DNA of 64,000 nt from CAVQCJ01 sp963849365 (GTDB lineage Bacteria; Actinomycetota; Actinomycetes; Prado026). Below the pieces are notes generated by a model that saw only the letters and a list, made by a program, of their open reading frames with translations, had not been told where the DNA came from and did no database searches. Numbering within the stretch: position 1 is the first letter of the stretch; every line of letters begins with the position of its first letter. Location of the stretch: positions 124,001 to 188,000 of the forward strand of contig CAWKHA010000001.1 in assembly GCA_963849365.1 (NCBI GenBank). Direction: 5' to 3'. Positions 26,844-35,919 of this stretch are shown piece by piece. A program made the translations under genes and the position numbers.

Positions 26844-26974
26844 GCTTCCCAGTGTCTCCGGGGGCGCGGTCGCCTGCCAGACCCGAGGGGGCGATGGTCC
26901 CGGCCAGGGCCAGCCTCTTGTCTATCGCTCAGCCGGCGGCTCAGTGACGTTCGGCAGGCCGGGTGGCACTCCCC

Positions 26975-27487
26975 TTACTCGTCGAGCTGCCGGCCCGCGA
27001 AGTACATCAGCGGGTCGCTGAGCAGCTCGATCTGGATGCCGTCGGGGTCCTTGAAGTACATGGACTCCTCGATACCCATGTCCGGTCCGGCGTACTTGAC
27101 GCCGGCCTCGTCGAGGCGGTCGCGGAGCCGTTCCCAGCGATCCCGAGGCACGGAGATCGCGATGTGCTGGACGCCGCCGATGGCCTCGATGCCCGGCTCC
27201 AGACCCAGTCCGGGGAAGTCGAAGAAGCCGAGCAGGGTCTTGTTTCCCAGGTCGAAGAAGAAATGCGAGGAGCCCTTGTAGTCGCGGTTCTCCACCAGCT
27301 CCACCAAGGGGAAGCCCAGCAGCCCCTGGTAGAACTGGATGGTCCGCTCGACGTCCGAGCAGATCAGGGCCGCGTGGTGGATCCCCCTCCCCGGAGTGTC
27401 GCGCTGTTCCGGCGGCAGCAGGTACTTCTGGGCGAGCTGCTTGCGGCGGGCCTCGAGCTCCACCAGCTCCGCGTCCGTTGGCGGCAT
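26975..27487 (-). CDS. VOC-family protein (glyoxalase/dioxygenase fold)
   Basis: 170 residues. A helical N terminus precedes one VOC module: HHAALICSDVERTIQFYQGL, then GVQHIAISVPRDRWE, then DPDGIQIELLSD. The His-His-Glu set would bind a divalent metal. Members are extradiol dioxygenases, lactoylglutathione lyases or resistance proteins; nothing here picks one. The start at ATG 27487 has GAAGGAG five bases before. It lies 71 bp after the FAD oxidoreductase in the same direction. Confidence 0.85.
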   Translation of the reverse strand: MPPTDAELVELEARRKQLAQKYLLPPEQRDTPGRGIHHAALICSDVERTIQFYQGLLGFPLVELVENRDYKGSSHFFFDLGNKTLLGFFDFPGLGLEPGIEAIGGVQHIAISVPRDRWERLRDRLDEAGVKYAGPDMGIEESMYFKDPDGIQIELLSDPLMYFAGRQLDE

Positions 27488-27558
27488 CGCGACTCCTTCC
27501 CGAACACTGGCCTTCGTCGACTGTATCTCCGGCCGTACCGCGGGCCCAGACGAGCGAC

Positions 27559-28677
27559 TCATCGGGCTGGGCTCACGGCGGCCGCCGTCAGCCCCATTGC
27601 AGCCATGTCGGCCGGGACCTCCTGCCCACGTACGAGCGCAGCGGCCAGGCGAGCCATGGCCGGAGCGGTCTGGATCCCGAAGCCGCCCTGCCCGGCCAGC
27701 CAGAACAGTCCGGCACGCTCGGGGTCGAAACCGACGACGGGCACCCGGTCGGGTGCGAAGACGCGCAGTCCGGCCCAGCTGGCCGTCACGTGGCGAACCT
27801 GGAGCAGGGTGTCGGCCCCGAGGTCTTCGATCGCCTTCGCGATCGCGAGCTCGTCCGCACGGGGATCGCCCGGCGCCGCGGGGCTCTCGTCGGCCGGGGA
27901 ACAGAGCAGGCTGTTGCCTTCCGGCTTGAAGTAGAACCGGGAGGCGACGTCGTGAACGAGCGGCCACGCAGCAGCCCCCGGGAGCTGGGGCCGCGCAACC
28001 ATGAAGACCGAACGCAGCAGCGGCCGCAGACCGACCGGCGCCCCACCGGCCATAACGGCGACTTCGTCCGCCCAGGCGCCCGCGGCGTCGACCACGACTC
28101 TCGCCCGCTGCGCGGTCCCGTCAGCCGTCGTGGCGAGCCAGCCGCCCCTGATCGGCTCCAGGCGGTGCAGGGGCGCAGCTGTCCGGACGGCGCCGCCGCG
28201 ACTGCGCAGCCCGCGCACGTACCCCTGGTGCAGTGCGTGCACGTCCATGTCCATGGCGTCCGGGTCGAGCACCGCGACCGGCCGGCTCGCGGGCCGCAGC
28301 AGTGAGCACGCGGCCAGACAGTCGCCCGTGCCGAGCAACCGCACCTGGTCGTTGAGCAGCCGCACATCCTGGTAAAGCTCCTCCACCAGGGCCTCGTGAC
28401 CGGCGAAGCCGACATACAGGGCGCCGCGTGGCGTGAGCAGGTGCCGGTCGAAGCCCTCGGGAGGACTGTCCAGGAACGGCCGGCTCGACTTCGCGAGGGT
28501 TCGCACCTCGACGCCGCCGTAGCTGTCGATGAAGGTGGCAGCGGACCGGCCGGTCGAATGTGCCGCCAGCACACCCTCGCGCTCCACCAGCCCTACCCGG
28601 AGATCGGCGGCGAGCTCGTACGCGACCGAGACTCCGGCGATCCCGCCGCCCACGACGAGGACGTCGTAGCTCTCCAC
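27559..28677 (-). CDS. FAD-dependent oxidase/dehydrogenase, D-arginine dehydrogenase-like
   Basis: 372 residues of the DAO family. The dinucleotide-binding motif is VVGGGIAGVS near the N terminus, followed by the HSTGRSAATFIDSYG region, WAGLRVFAPDRVPVVG and the C-terminal GQGGFGIQTAPAMA. Arrangement and several stretches resemble the catabolic D-arginine dehydrogenase DauA of pseudomonads, which oxidises D-arginine and D-lysine; a D-hydroxyacid or other amino acid oxidase is possible. The start is GTG 28677. If it does use D-arginine, it would complement the arginine deiminase genes at the left edge. Confidence 0.8.
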   Translation of the reverse strand: MESYDVLVVGGGIAGVSVAYELAADLRVGLVEREGVLAAHSTGRSAATFIDSYGGVEVRTLAKSSRPFLDSPPEGFDRHLLTPRGALYVGFAGHEALVEELYQDVRLLNDQVRLLGTGDCLAACSLLRPASRPVAVLDPDAMDMDVHALHQGYVRGLRSRGGAVRTAAPLHRLEPIRGGWLATTADGTAQRARVVVDAAGAWADEVAVMAGGAPVGLRPLLRSVFMVARPQLPGAAAWPLVHDVASRFYFKPEGNSLLCSPADESPAAPGDPRADELAIAKAIEDLGADTLLQVRHVTASWAGLRVFAPDRVPVVGFDPERAGLFWLAGQGGFGIQTAPAMARLAAALVRGQEVPADMAAMGLTAAAVSPAR

Positions 28678-28825
28678 CGCTCCAGCCTTTCACGGGACCA
28701 CCAGGCACCACGGCCCCCGACGGCTCAGAGCAGCGGATGCGGAAGGCCACCGCTCGACGCCGCCGGCACAGTACGTTGACTCTGACAGGGTCGAGCTCGG
28801 TCCGAGCGTGAGCGAAAGGGGTCCG

Positions 28826-30433
28826 GTGAAGCGCTGGTGGCCTCTGGTCGCGCTCGCGACGGCCCAGTTCGTGATGGTTCTCGACCAGTCCGTGATGAAC
28901 GTGTCGATCAGCCAGCTGGTGGAGGACTTCGACACGACGGTCACCGTGATCCAGGCCGTGATCACCCTGTACTGCCTGGTGATGGCCATGTTCATGCTGA
29001 CCGGCGCCAAGATCGGCGACATCATCGGGCGTCGCCGGGCGTTCGTCGTCGGCCTGGTCATCTACGCGTGCGGGTCGGCGCTCACCGCGGTGTCTCCCAA
29101 CGTCGAAGTGCTGGCGCTGGGGTGGTCGGTCCTCGAGGGCCTCGGTGCCGCGCTGGTGCTTCCCGCGCTGGCCGCCCTGATCGCCGGCAACTACGGGGGC
29201 AACGACCGCAAGGTCGCGTACGCCGTGATCGGCGGCGTCGCCGGGGCCGGCATCGCGATCGGCCCGATCCTCGGCGGCTGGGCCACCACCGAGCTCACCT
29301 GGCGGGTGGTCTTCCTCGGCGAGGTCGTCCTGGTGGCATTCATCATCGTCATGGTCCGCTTCGTCGGGGACGCGGCGGTCAGCGGACCCAGGCCCCGCCT
29401 CGACGTCGTGGGCGGTGCGCTCTCCGCCGCAGGGCTGGGGGCGGTCGTCCTCGCCGTACTGCAGTCCAGCAGCTGGGGCTGGGTCCAGCCCAAGGACTCG
29501 CCCATCGAGCCGTTCGGCTTCTCGCTGACCCTGTTCGTCCTGGCGCTCGGCGCGGCACTGCTCTGGGGGTTCGTGCGGTGGCAGCGGCGCCGGGAGGCGA
29601 TGGGCCTGGATCCGTTGGTGCACCTCGACCTCGTGCAGATTCCGCCGCTGCGGGCCGGGCTGGTGGGCCTGTTCAGCCAGAACCTGATCCTCATGGGCGT
29701 CTTCTTCGCCATCCCGCTCTACCTGCAGCTGGTTCTCGGCCTGGACGCCCTGCAGACCGGCGTCAAGATGCTGCCCGTCTCGATCACCATGTTCCTGGCG
29801 TCCGCGATCGGGTCGCGTCTGTCGTCCCGCTACCCGGTCCGCACCATCGTCCGGGCCGGGTTGTCGGTGACCCTTGTCGCCGTCGTCGCACTGCTCGCCA
29901 CCGTCCAGCCTGACCTGGCCGACGCCTTCTTCGCCGCATCGATGGCCCTGCTCGGGGTGGGCATGGGGCTCATGGTGTCGCAGCTCGGCAACGTCGTGCA
30001 GTCCTCGGTCGACGCCGCGGGGCGCGCCGAGGCCGGCGGCCTGCAGTACACCGGCCAACAGCTGGGCTCCTCGCTCGGCGTCGCCCTGATCGGGGCGATC
30101 GTGCTGACCGGGCTCGCCAGCGTGTTCGCGTCGACGATCAAGGCGGACGACCGCATCAGCGACGAGGTTTCCAGCCAGGTCTCCGTCGCGGTCGAGTCCG
30201 GCATCGACTTCGTCTCCAGCGACGAGATCGAGGCAGCCGCGAAGGAGGCCGGCCTCGACACCGCAACCACGCAGGCGATCGTGGACGACTACGAGCAGGC
30301 CCAGCTGAAGTCCCTCAAGGCCGGCTTCCTGGCTGCGGCGTTCCTCGCCCTGGCCTCGCTCGCGTTCACCCGCGACCTGCCCCACGACCAACCGGCGCCC
30401 AAGGCGAAGGCCGCGGCCGAAGTCACGGCGTGA
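28826..30433 (+). CDS. MFS exporter, DHA2 (14-helix EmrB/QacA) family
   Basis: About 535 residues with 14 hydrophobic helices. The helix-1 motif FVMVLDQSVMNVSIS and the loop 2-3 motif GAKIGDIIGRRR are typical of drug:H+ antiporters of the DHA2 branch. A small extracytoplasmic or terminal helix-rich loop rich in Asp/Glu lies near residues 430-490. The start at GTG 28826 follows AAAGGGG; GTG 28808 is an alternative. It is divergent from the FAD enzyme, and its end overlaps the broken sulfatase maturase gene by 11 bases tail to tail. Confidence 0.88.
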   Translation: MKRWWPLVALATAQFVMVLDQSVMNVSISQLVEDFDTTVTVIQAVITLYCLVMAMFMLTGAKIGDIIGRRRAFVVGLVIYACGSALTAVSPNVEVLALGWSVLEGLGAALVLPALAALIAGNYGGNDRKVAYAVIGGVAGAGIAIGPILGGWATTELTWRVVFLGEVVLVAFIIVMVRFVGDAAVSGPRPRLDVVGGALSAAGLGAVVLAVLQSSSWGWVQPKDSPIEPFGFSLTLFVLALGAALLWGFVRWQRRREAMGLDPLVHLDLVQIPPLRAGLVGLFSQNLILMGVFFAIPLYLQLVLGLDALQTGVKMLPVSITMFLASAIGSRLSSRYPVRTIVRAGLSVTLVAVVALLATVQPDLADAFFAASMALLGVGMGLMVSQLGNVVQSSVDAAGRAEAGGLQYTGQQLGSSLGVALIGAIVLTGLASVFASTIKADDRISDEVSSQVSVAVESGIDFVSSDEIEAAAKEAGLDTATTQAIVDDYEQAQLKSLKAGFLAAAFLALASLAFTRDLPHDQPAPKAKAAAEVTA

Positions 30434-31775
30434 GGGAACGCGTTGTGGCCGTGCCGGCTGCGCCGTGGCACTTCTTCCACTTCTTGCCGTTGCCGCAGGT
30501 GCAGGCGTCGTTGCGGGAACGCCGGGCGTCCGCGGCGGCGTACGCGGCCATCAGCTCGGACGGTGCGCGGTCCTGGCGCAGCAGCTGGGCCATGTCCTGC
30601 CATGGGCCCCTGCACGTGGTGGAAGAACTCCTTGTAGCCAGGGCACAGGTAGTGCTGGCCCGGCTCGCCGTACGGCGAGGTCGCGAACCGGTCCTTCGGG
30701 CAGCCGCCGTTGCACACTACCCGCACATCGCAGTCCAGGCAGTACTGCGTGAGGGTGTCGCGCTTGTCCTGGCCGAACTTGTGCTGCTGCGGAAGCGTGA
30801 CGAGCTCGAGCATGGTCCTGTCCCCGATGTTGCCGAGCAGGTAGCCGGGCTCGACGTAGTGGTCGCAGGAGTACAGGTCGCCGTTGTGCTCCAGGGCGAG
30901 CTGCTGCCCGCACGTCTCGGCGTGCACGCACATCCCGCCGCCCTCGCCGTAGCCGTTGGCCAGGGCGGTGTCGAACATCTGCACGTAGACCGTGCCGATG
31001 TCACGGCGCACCCAGTCCTCGAACACGTCGATCATGAACCGGCCGTACTGCTGCGGCGCCACCGAGCGGTGGGTGACCAGCGAGCCGTCCTGGACGTACA
31101 GCGGCCGGCCGTGCACGCCGCTCCCCCAGCCGGAGTCGGCGATCTCGCAACGTCTCGTCCGTGGCCCGTTCGACGATCGGGATGAACTGGACGAACGTCG
31201 CTCCGAGGTCGTCGCGCAGGAACCGGTAGACCTCGCGAGCCGTGGTCGCCGTTGACCGCGTGGACGGTGGTCAGCACGTTCCAGTCGACGTCGTGCCGCT
31301 TCAGCACGTCCAGCCCTCGCAGCACCCGGTCGAACGTCGGTTTGCCGCCCTTGTCGACCCGGTAGGCGTCGTGCATCGCGGGCGGCCCGTCGATGGAGAT
31401 ACCGACCAGGAAGTCGTTCTCCTTCAGGAACGCACCCCACTCGTCGTCCAGCAGGGTCCCGTTGGTCTGCATCGTGTTCAGGATCCGCTGCCCCGGCCGG
31501 GCCTAGCGCCGCTCGCAGCTCGATCGAGCGGCGGAAGAAGTCCAGCCCCATCATCGTCGGCTCGCCGCCCTGCCAGGCCACGACGACCTCGGGCGCCCGT
31601 GCGTGCGCCTCGAGCAGCTGCCGGATGTACGTCTCCTGCAGGTCCTGCGGCCATCCGGAACCGACTGCCCGGGTAGAGCATCTCCTTGGACAGGAAGAAG
31701 CAGTACTCGCAGTCGAGGTTGCAGACGCGCCGGTCGGCTTGGCCATCACATGGAACGCCGTCGGAGCCCGGGCAT
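30423..31775 (-). pseudogene. Anaerobic sulfatase-maturating radical SAM enzyme, broken by seven single-base indels
   Basis: Joined across frames, this is a full AnSME-type enzyme with SEC-C tail. Seen in order: start MPGxPTAFHVMAKPTG, radical SAM cluster CNLDCEYC, WQGGEPTMMG, NTMQTNGTLLDDEW, CVHAETCG, CDHYVEPGYL, CLDCDVRVVCNGGCPKDRF, and CTCGNGKKWKKCHG. Such enzymes turn Cys or Ser of sulfatases into formylglycine. Frame changes lie near 31768, 31726, 31652, 31495, 31230, 31152 and 30601; six are one extra base and one a missing base. Motifs are otherwise intact, so recent decay or read errors are both possible. No sulfatase gene is in the window. Confidence 0.85.
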
Positions 31776-31947
31776 GGTGAGGACCGGGCCGGCGGCCTCG
31801 GTGCTCAGCTCCATGGGACTCGGTCCGATCGGGTCGGGGCGCTCGCCGTCGAGTATCCATCGTCACGGCGGCAATGCGACGAACGGCCGGACCACTGGGC
31901 CGTGATGCGCCCGCCGGGCGCGTCGCGGCCGGCGGGCGCGTGACCCC

Positions 31948-33198
31948 TCAGGCGTGCACGAACTCGCAGATCCCGGGGTGGAAGACGCCGGCGCACTTGG
32001 CCCCGTTCGGAGCGTCCGACGACACCCACAGGCTTCCGGCCGAGTCGAGGAACAGGTCGAGCACGCCGTGTCCACGGGTCTTGCCCGGGTTCCAGGAGGT
32101 GGCCAGACCGGTCGTCGCGTCGACGTCGCCGATGCCCTGGCGCGGCACGCAGCCCGGCCCGCACTTGTCGACGCCCAGCGGGTTGTTCAGCCAGCGCTGG
32201 TGACCGCCCACGTAGACGTCCGTGGCGGTCGCGACGACCGCGTACAGCGAGTCACCGCCCGTCTTGTTGATCCAGATCAGCTGCTGGTTGGAGTTCGCCG
32301 TCGAAGAGAACTTCGCGACGGCGTCGCACAGTGTGGCCCCGCGGAAGCCCGTGCTAGCGACGTAGATGAAGTTGCCGTCCGGCGACCAGGCGAGGCCCTT
32401 CGCGTAGAACTGCTCCCCGCTGGCACCGCACGCCTCGCTCAGCGCCGGCGCGTACCACGCGTCCAGGCTGACGGAGCTGGTCCCCAGGTCGAGGACGAAC
32501 GCCTGCTTGCGGCTCTGGCCGAGCACGCTGGTGAAGACGCCGTCGACCGCGAGCCTGGTCCCGGCCGGGTTGGCCCACATCTTGTAGATGTGTGTGACGT
32601 CCTTGGGCAGCGTGCCGGTGATGCCCAGGTTGTTGGCGTAGCCGTCGACCTTGCCGGTGGTCGGGCTGAGGCTGGTCAGATACGACGCCGTGGTCCCGGT
32701 CGAGCCGTTGATGGTCTTGAAGTAACCGCCGGTCAGCAGGTGCCCCTTGAAGTACAGCAGGGCCGCGACACGGGCCGGCGCGGTGTGCGCGAACGCTGCG
32801 TCGACCGCGCCGGTCGAGGTGCTGATCTTGGCGATGTTCTTGACCGTCGTGCCGCCGACGGTGGTGAAGGTGCCGCCGATGTAGGCGCTGGTGCAGTCCG
32901 GCGAGAACGTGATCGTGTCCACCTGACCGTTGACGTTCGGGTTGACGGCGGCGACGGCGCCGCTCGCGTTGTTGAACGCCACGATGTTGTTGCGTGTCAC
33001 TGCGGCGTGGCCGGGCGAGCCGACCGTAGTGAACTTGCCGACGGCCCACATCTGGGTCCCGCACTGGCGCACCATCGTGGCTGTCGGCGTCGTGCCGGTC
33101 CACGGCAGGTTCGGCGTGTTGGGCGCCGCGGTCGAGGAAACGGTCGTGGCCGCGAGCAGGGCGAGGGCGGCCAGCTTGGCCGTGACGATCAGTGGCAT
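31948..33198 (-). CDS. Secreted beta-propeller-like protein (delta-60-repeat type)
   Basis: 416 residues with an N-terminal signal peptide (hydrophobic segment and AAP cleavage site by residue ~25). The body is made of repeated units containing YIGGTFTTVGG, GHLLTGGYFKTINGS and VDGVFTSVLGQ, the pattern of delta-60 and related propeller repeats. Four Cys in the C-terminal third may form disulfides. The molecular role is unknown; extracellular location is expected. A leaderless promoter box lies six bases before the ATG. It is divergent from the HerA-like gene. Confidence 0.8.
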   Translation of the reverse strand: MPLIVTAKLAALALLAATTVSSTAAPNTPNLPWTGTTPTATMVRQCGTQMWAVGKFTTVGSPGHAAVTRNNIVAFNNASGAVAAVNPNVNGQVDTITFSPDCTSAYIGGTFTTVGGTTVKNIAKISTSTGAVDAAFAHTAPARVAALLYFKGHLLTGGYFKTINGSTGTTASYLTSLSPTTGKVDGYANNLGITGTLPKDVTHIYKMWANPAGTRLAVDGVFTSVLGQSRKQAFVLDLGTSSVSLDAWYAPALSEACGASGEQFYAKGLAWSPDGNFIYVASTGFRGATLCDAVAKFSSTANSNQQLIWINKTGGDSLYAVVATATDVYVGGHQRWLNNPLGVDKCGPGCVPRQGIGDVDATTGLATSWNPGKTRGHGVLDLFLDSAGSLWVSSDAPNGAKCAGVFHPGICEFVHA

Positions 33199-33204
33199 GC
33201 GCGG

Positions 33205-33210
33205 ACGCTA
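33205..33210 (-). promoter_or_regulatory. -10 box for a leaderless transcript
   Basis: TAGCGT on the minus strand, six bases before the ATG of the secreted propeller gene. Confidence 0.6.
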
Positions 33211-33343
33211 CGTCCGGTCGCGTCCTGGGTGAATGGCCCGAACGGCCGATGAGAGCAAGGTCACCTGGGCCTCATGGGGTGGCCGTGGCTGGTGGGTCCG
33301 GAGTGTCTCGCACGCAGTGGTGGTGCCGGCGGGCCGGCTCCTC

Positions 33344-33349
33344 GATACT
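33344..33349 (+). promoter_or_regulatory. -10 box for a near-leaderless transcript
   Basis: GATACT eight bases before ATG 33358 of the HerA-like gene; no ribosome site is present. Confidence 0.5.
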
Positions 33350-33357
33350 CCAACCCC

Positions 33358-34881
33358 ATGACCCAGATCCCGGCTCCGGCCGCCCCCGCCGCCCGCGACC
33401 TGCGCCGGGACATCGAACAGTCGGTGCCGAGCCTGGCGACCTCGATGGACGGTCGCGACTTCGCGTTCCAGGCTGCCCTGCACAGCCTCTCGGTCCAGGT
33501 CGGGGACTACGTCGTCATCGACGCGCCGTCCGGGCCGCGGCTGGGGCAGCTGCTCAGCCTCGAGCTCGCGTCGGTCTCCGCGGACGACGTCGTCACCGGG
33601 CCGGTCGGCCCCGCCGGTGGAGCGCAGGTGCCGCAGCGGATCAGAGTGGCCCTCGGCACCGGCGTCCTGCTCGAGCGCGGCGCCCCTTTCCACGACGCGT
33701 CGACACGGCCGGCCTCCCCCGCAGACGTGTCCACGTGGATCCAGGCGAACGGGCCCGCGGCAGCGGCGCTCGACATCGGCGAGCTGATGCCGGCGGCGGG
33801 AGTCCCGGCCCGCCTGGACGCTCGAGGCTTCGACCGGCACACGTTCTTGTGCGGCCAGTCCGGCTCGGGCAAGACGTACTCGTTGGGGCTGGTGCTGGAA
33901 AGGCTGCTGCTCGAGACGGGTCTGCGCATCGTGATCCTGGACCTGAACTCGGACTACGTGCGCCTCGGCGAGGTCCGGCCGGGCGCGGACGAACAGGCCA
34001 GCACCCGGTACGCCCGGGTCGCCGGCGCGGTGGACGTCCGGCGCGCCGCGTCCGCCGGCGGCGAACCGTTGCGGGTGCGCTTCGGCGAGCTGGGACGGCG
34101 CTGCCAGGCGGCCGTGCTCCACCTGGACCCGGTCGCGGACCGGGAGGAGTACGCGGTGCTCTCGCGCCTGCTCGAGGGCGACGAACAGGGCAAGCCGCTC
34201 GTCACCGGCATGGCCGAGTTCCTCACCAGCGACGAGCCCGGTGCGCGCGAGCTCGGGCTGCGGGCGGCGAACCTCGGCGTGTTCGGATGGGAGATCTGGG
34301 AGGGCGGTGCCGGCGGTTCCATCGTCCAGGCGCTGGCCGACCCCGGCTGGAGGGCCCTGGTGGTGGACGTGGGGTCCCTGGGTACGCGCGAGGAGCAGTC
34401 GACGATCTGCGCGGCGGTGCTCGGCACGCTGTGGGAGCAGCGGAGGCTGCGGGAGCCGGTGCTCGTGGTCATCGACGAGGCGCACAACGTCTGCCCGCAG
34501 AACCCGGAGGACGCGCTGCAGGCGCTCGCCACCGGTCACGCCGTCCAGATCGCCGCCGAGGGACGCAAGTTCGGCCTGTACCTGCTGGTGTCGACCCAGC
34601 GCCCGCAGAAGGTGCACGAGAACGTGCTCTCGCAGTGCGACAACCTCCTGCTGATGCGGATGAACTCGGCGGCCGACCTGGAGTACCTGGGCGCCACGTT
34701 CTCGTTCGTGCCGCCCGGGCTGCTCGGCCGCGCGTCGCGCTTCGGTCTCGGCGAGGCGCTGGTCTCGGGGAAGATGTCGCCGGAACCGACCTTGGTCAGG
34801 TTCGGGGCGCGGATCAGCCAGGAGGGTGGCGCCGACGTGCCGACCGGCTGGGCCAGCCGTTCGGAGCCCGACGCGGGCTGA
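33358..34881 (+). CDS. HerA/DUF87-like ATP-binding protein
   Basis: 507-residue cytosolic ATPase. A beta-barrel-like N terminus (~residues 30-150) precedes the RecA-type motor with Walker A GQSGSGKTYS (~residue 165) and Walker B VLVVIDEAHNVCPQ. A later Arg-rich segment follows STQRPQK, the usual HerA/FtsK order. HerA-type motors work on DNA with NurA nucleases or as defence effectors; no nuclease gene is next to it. It is a single-gene transcript from its own leaderless promoter. Its role among envelope genes is unclear. Confidence 0.85.
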   Translation: MTQIPAPAAPAARDLRRDIEQSVPSLATSMDGRDFAFQAALHSLSVQVGDYVVIDAPSGPRLGQLLSLELASVSADDVVTGPVGPAGGAQVPQRIRVALGTGVLLERGAPFHDASTRPASPADVSTWIQANGPAAAALDIGELMPAAGVPARLDARGFDRHTFLCGQSGSGKTYSLGLVLERLLLETGLRIVILDLNSDYVRLGEVRPGADEQASTRYARVAGAVDVRRAASAGGEPLRVRFGELGRRCQAAVLHLDPVADREEYAVLSRLLEGDEQGKPLVTGMAEFLTSDEPGARELGLRAANLGVFGWEIWEGGAGGSIVQALADPGWRALVVDVGSLGTREEQSTICAAVLGTLWEQRRLREPVLVVIDEAHNVCPQNPEDALQALATGHAVQIAAEGRKFGLYLLVSTQRPQKVHENVLSQCDNLLLMRMNSAADLEYLGATFSFVPPGLLGRASRFGLGEALVSGKMSPEPTLVRFGARISQEGGADVPTGWASRSEPDAG

Positions 34882-34909
34882 GCCCGACGCCCGGTCCGGT
34901 CCGTTCCGG

Positions 34910-35770
34910 TCAGGCCAGCCAGAACTTGATCGACGTGATCCAGCCGTCCAGGGAGTCCGGGCTGGCGACCGCCGAACGACCGCCGAGGTTCACCTTGCCG
35001 GGCGGGGCGATGGTGCCGATCGCGGTCTTGCTGTACCTCGTCTTGCCGGCCACGCCGTCGACGATGGCGACGACCTTGGTGCGGCCGCCGCTGTCCGCGC
35101 TCTTGACGCAGGTGAGGGTGTGCCACTGGCCGTCGGCGACGTCGATCGCCGGGCCGACGGCGAGGACCGAGCCGCTCGCGCCCTTGATCCGGCACTGCCC
35201 GCGGTGGTCGGTCTTGTTCGGGCCGTGGGAGATCTGCAGCTTGAACTGCGCCGCGGACGAGTAGCGGCCCTGCTGGGCGATGTTCGGTCCGTCGACGAGC
35301 GCCTTCACGTCGACCCAGCGGGTCCTGAACCGGACCGTGGCCGTCGCCTGCTGGGAGCCCTTCGACGCGAAGCTGGTGGGCAGCGCGAGGAAGCCGGCCT
35401 GCGTGGTCTTGCCCCGCTGGTAGTCCGACAGCAGGGCCAGCGGCGGGTTCCACGAGCGCGACCACATCAGCGTGCCGGTCGAGGTGGCCGCAGCGGCCGT
35501 CACGGTCCGCTTCGCGGCTGCCTTCTTCGCGGTCTTGGTGGTCGTGGTGCCGCTTGCGCCGACGGTGGCGTTGGTGTGCTTGGTGCTCATGGTGTGCTTG
35601 GTGCTCATGGTGTGTTTGGTGCTCGTGGTGTGTTCGGTGGCCGCGTGACCGGCGGCGAAGGCCGACAGCGGCACGAGGACGAGCAACGGCGCGACGGCGA
35701 CGATCAGCAGGCGCGCCCCGCTCGGCCGGCCCTTGCGCGGAACCGGCGTGCGGACGTGGCGCGGCGCCAT
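34910..35770 (-). CDS. Secreted LamG/concanavalin-like lectin domain protein
   Basis: 286 residues. A long basic N terminus precedes a membrane segment (LLIVAVAPLLVLVPLSAFAAG), a Thr/His/Lys-rich linker with short repeats, and a ~200-residue jelly-roll of the LamG type (ATATVRFRTRW, QFKLQISHG, DGQWHTLTCVK, LGGRSAV). Such domains bind sugars or proteins on the cell surface. The start at ATG 35770 follows GAGGAG. It converges with the HerA-like gene and is divergent from the deacetylase gene. Confidence 0.78.
   Translation of the reverse strand: MAPRHVRTPVPRKGRPSGARLLIVAVAPLLVLVPLSAFAAGHAATEHTTSTKHTMSTKHTMSTKHTNATVGASGTTTTKTAKKAAAKRTVTAAAATSTGTLMWSRSWNPPLALLSDYQRGKTTQAGFLALPTSFASKGSQQATATVRFRTRWVDVKALVDGPNIAQQGRYSSAAQFKLQISHGPNKTDHRGQCRIKGASGSVLAVGPAIDVADGQWHTLTCVKSADSGGRTKVVAIVDGVAGKTRYSKTAIGTIAPPGKVNLGGRSAVASPDSLDGWITSIKFWLA
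35574..35627. repeat. Three tandem 18-bp units in the linker of the LamG-like protein
   Basis: Units at 35574-35591 and 35592-35609 are identical; 35610-35627 differs by two bases. They code the six-residue unit HTMSTK on the minus strand, with a partial unit before. Frame is preserved by unit number change. Confidence 0.9.
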
Positions 35771-35919
35771 GGGCCGATCTCCTCGCGACGCTGGGGTGGA
35801 CTGTTGGGGAAGTTGATACCAGCTGGGGCCAGCGGTCAAGTCGTTCCGGAGCTCCCGAGTGACACCTGATGCAGGGTGAGCCTTTACCTGGTGTTGTCCG
35901 AGCCGGTCGTAGCGTCCGG

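Noticed and set aside
28121..30391. A 756-codon minus-strand open frame across the MFS exporter and FAD enzyme
   Set aside because: No family features; it overlaps two well-supported genes.
30423..31775. Programmed frameshifting in the sulfatase maturase gene
   Set aside because: Seven shifts, mostly by one extra base at different sequences without slippery sites, do not fit recoding.
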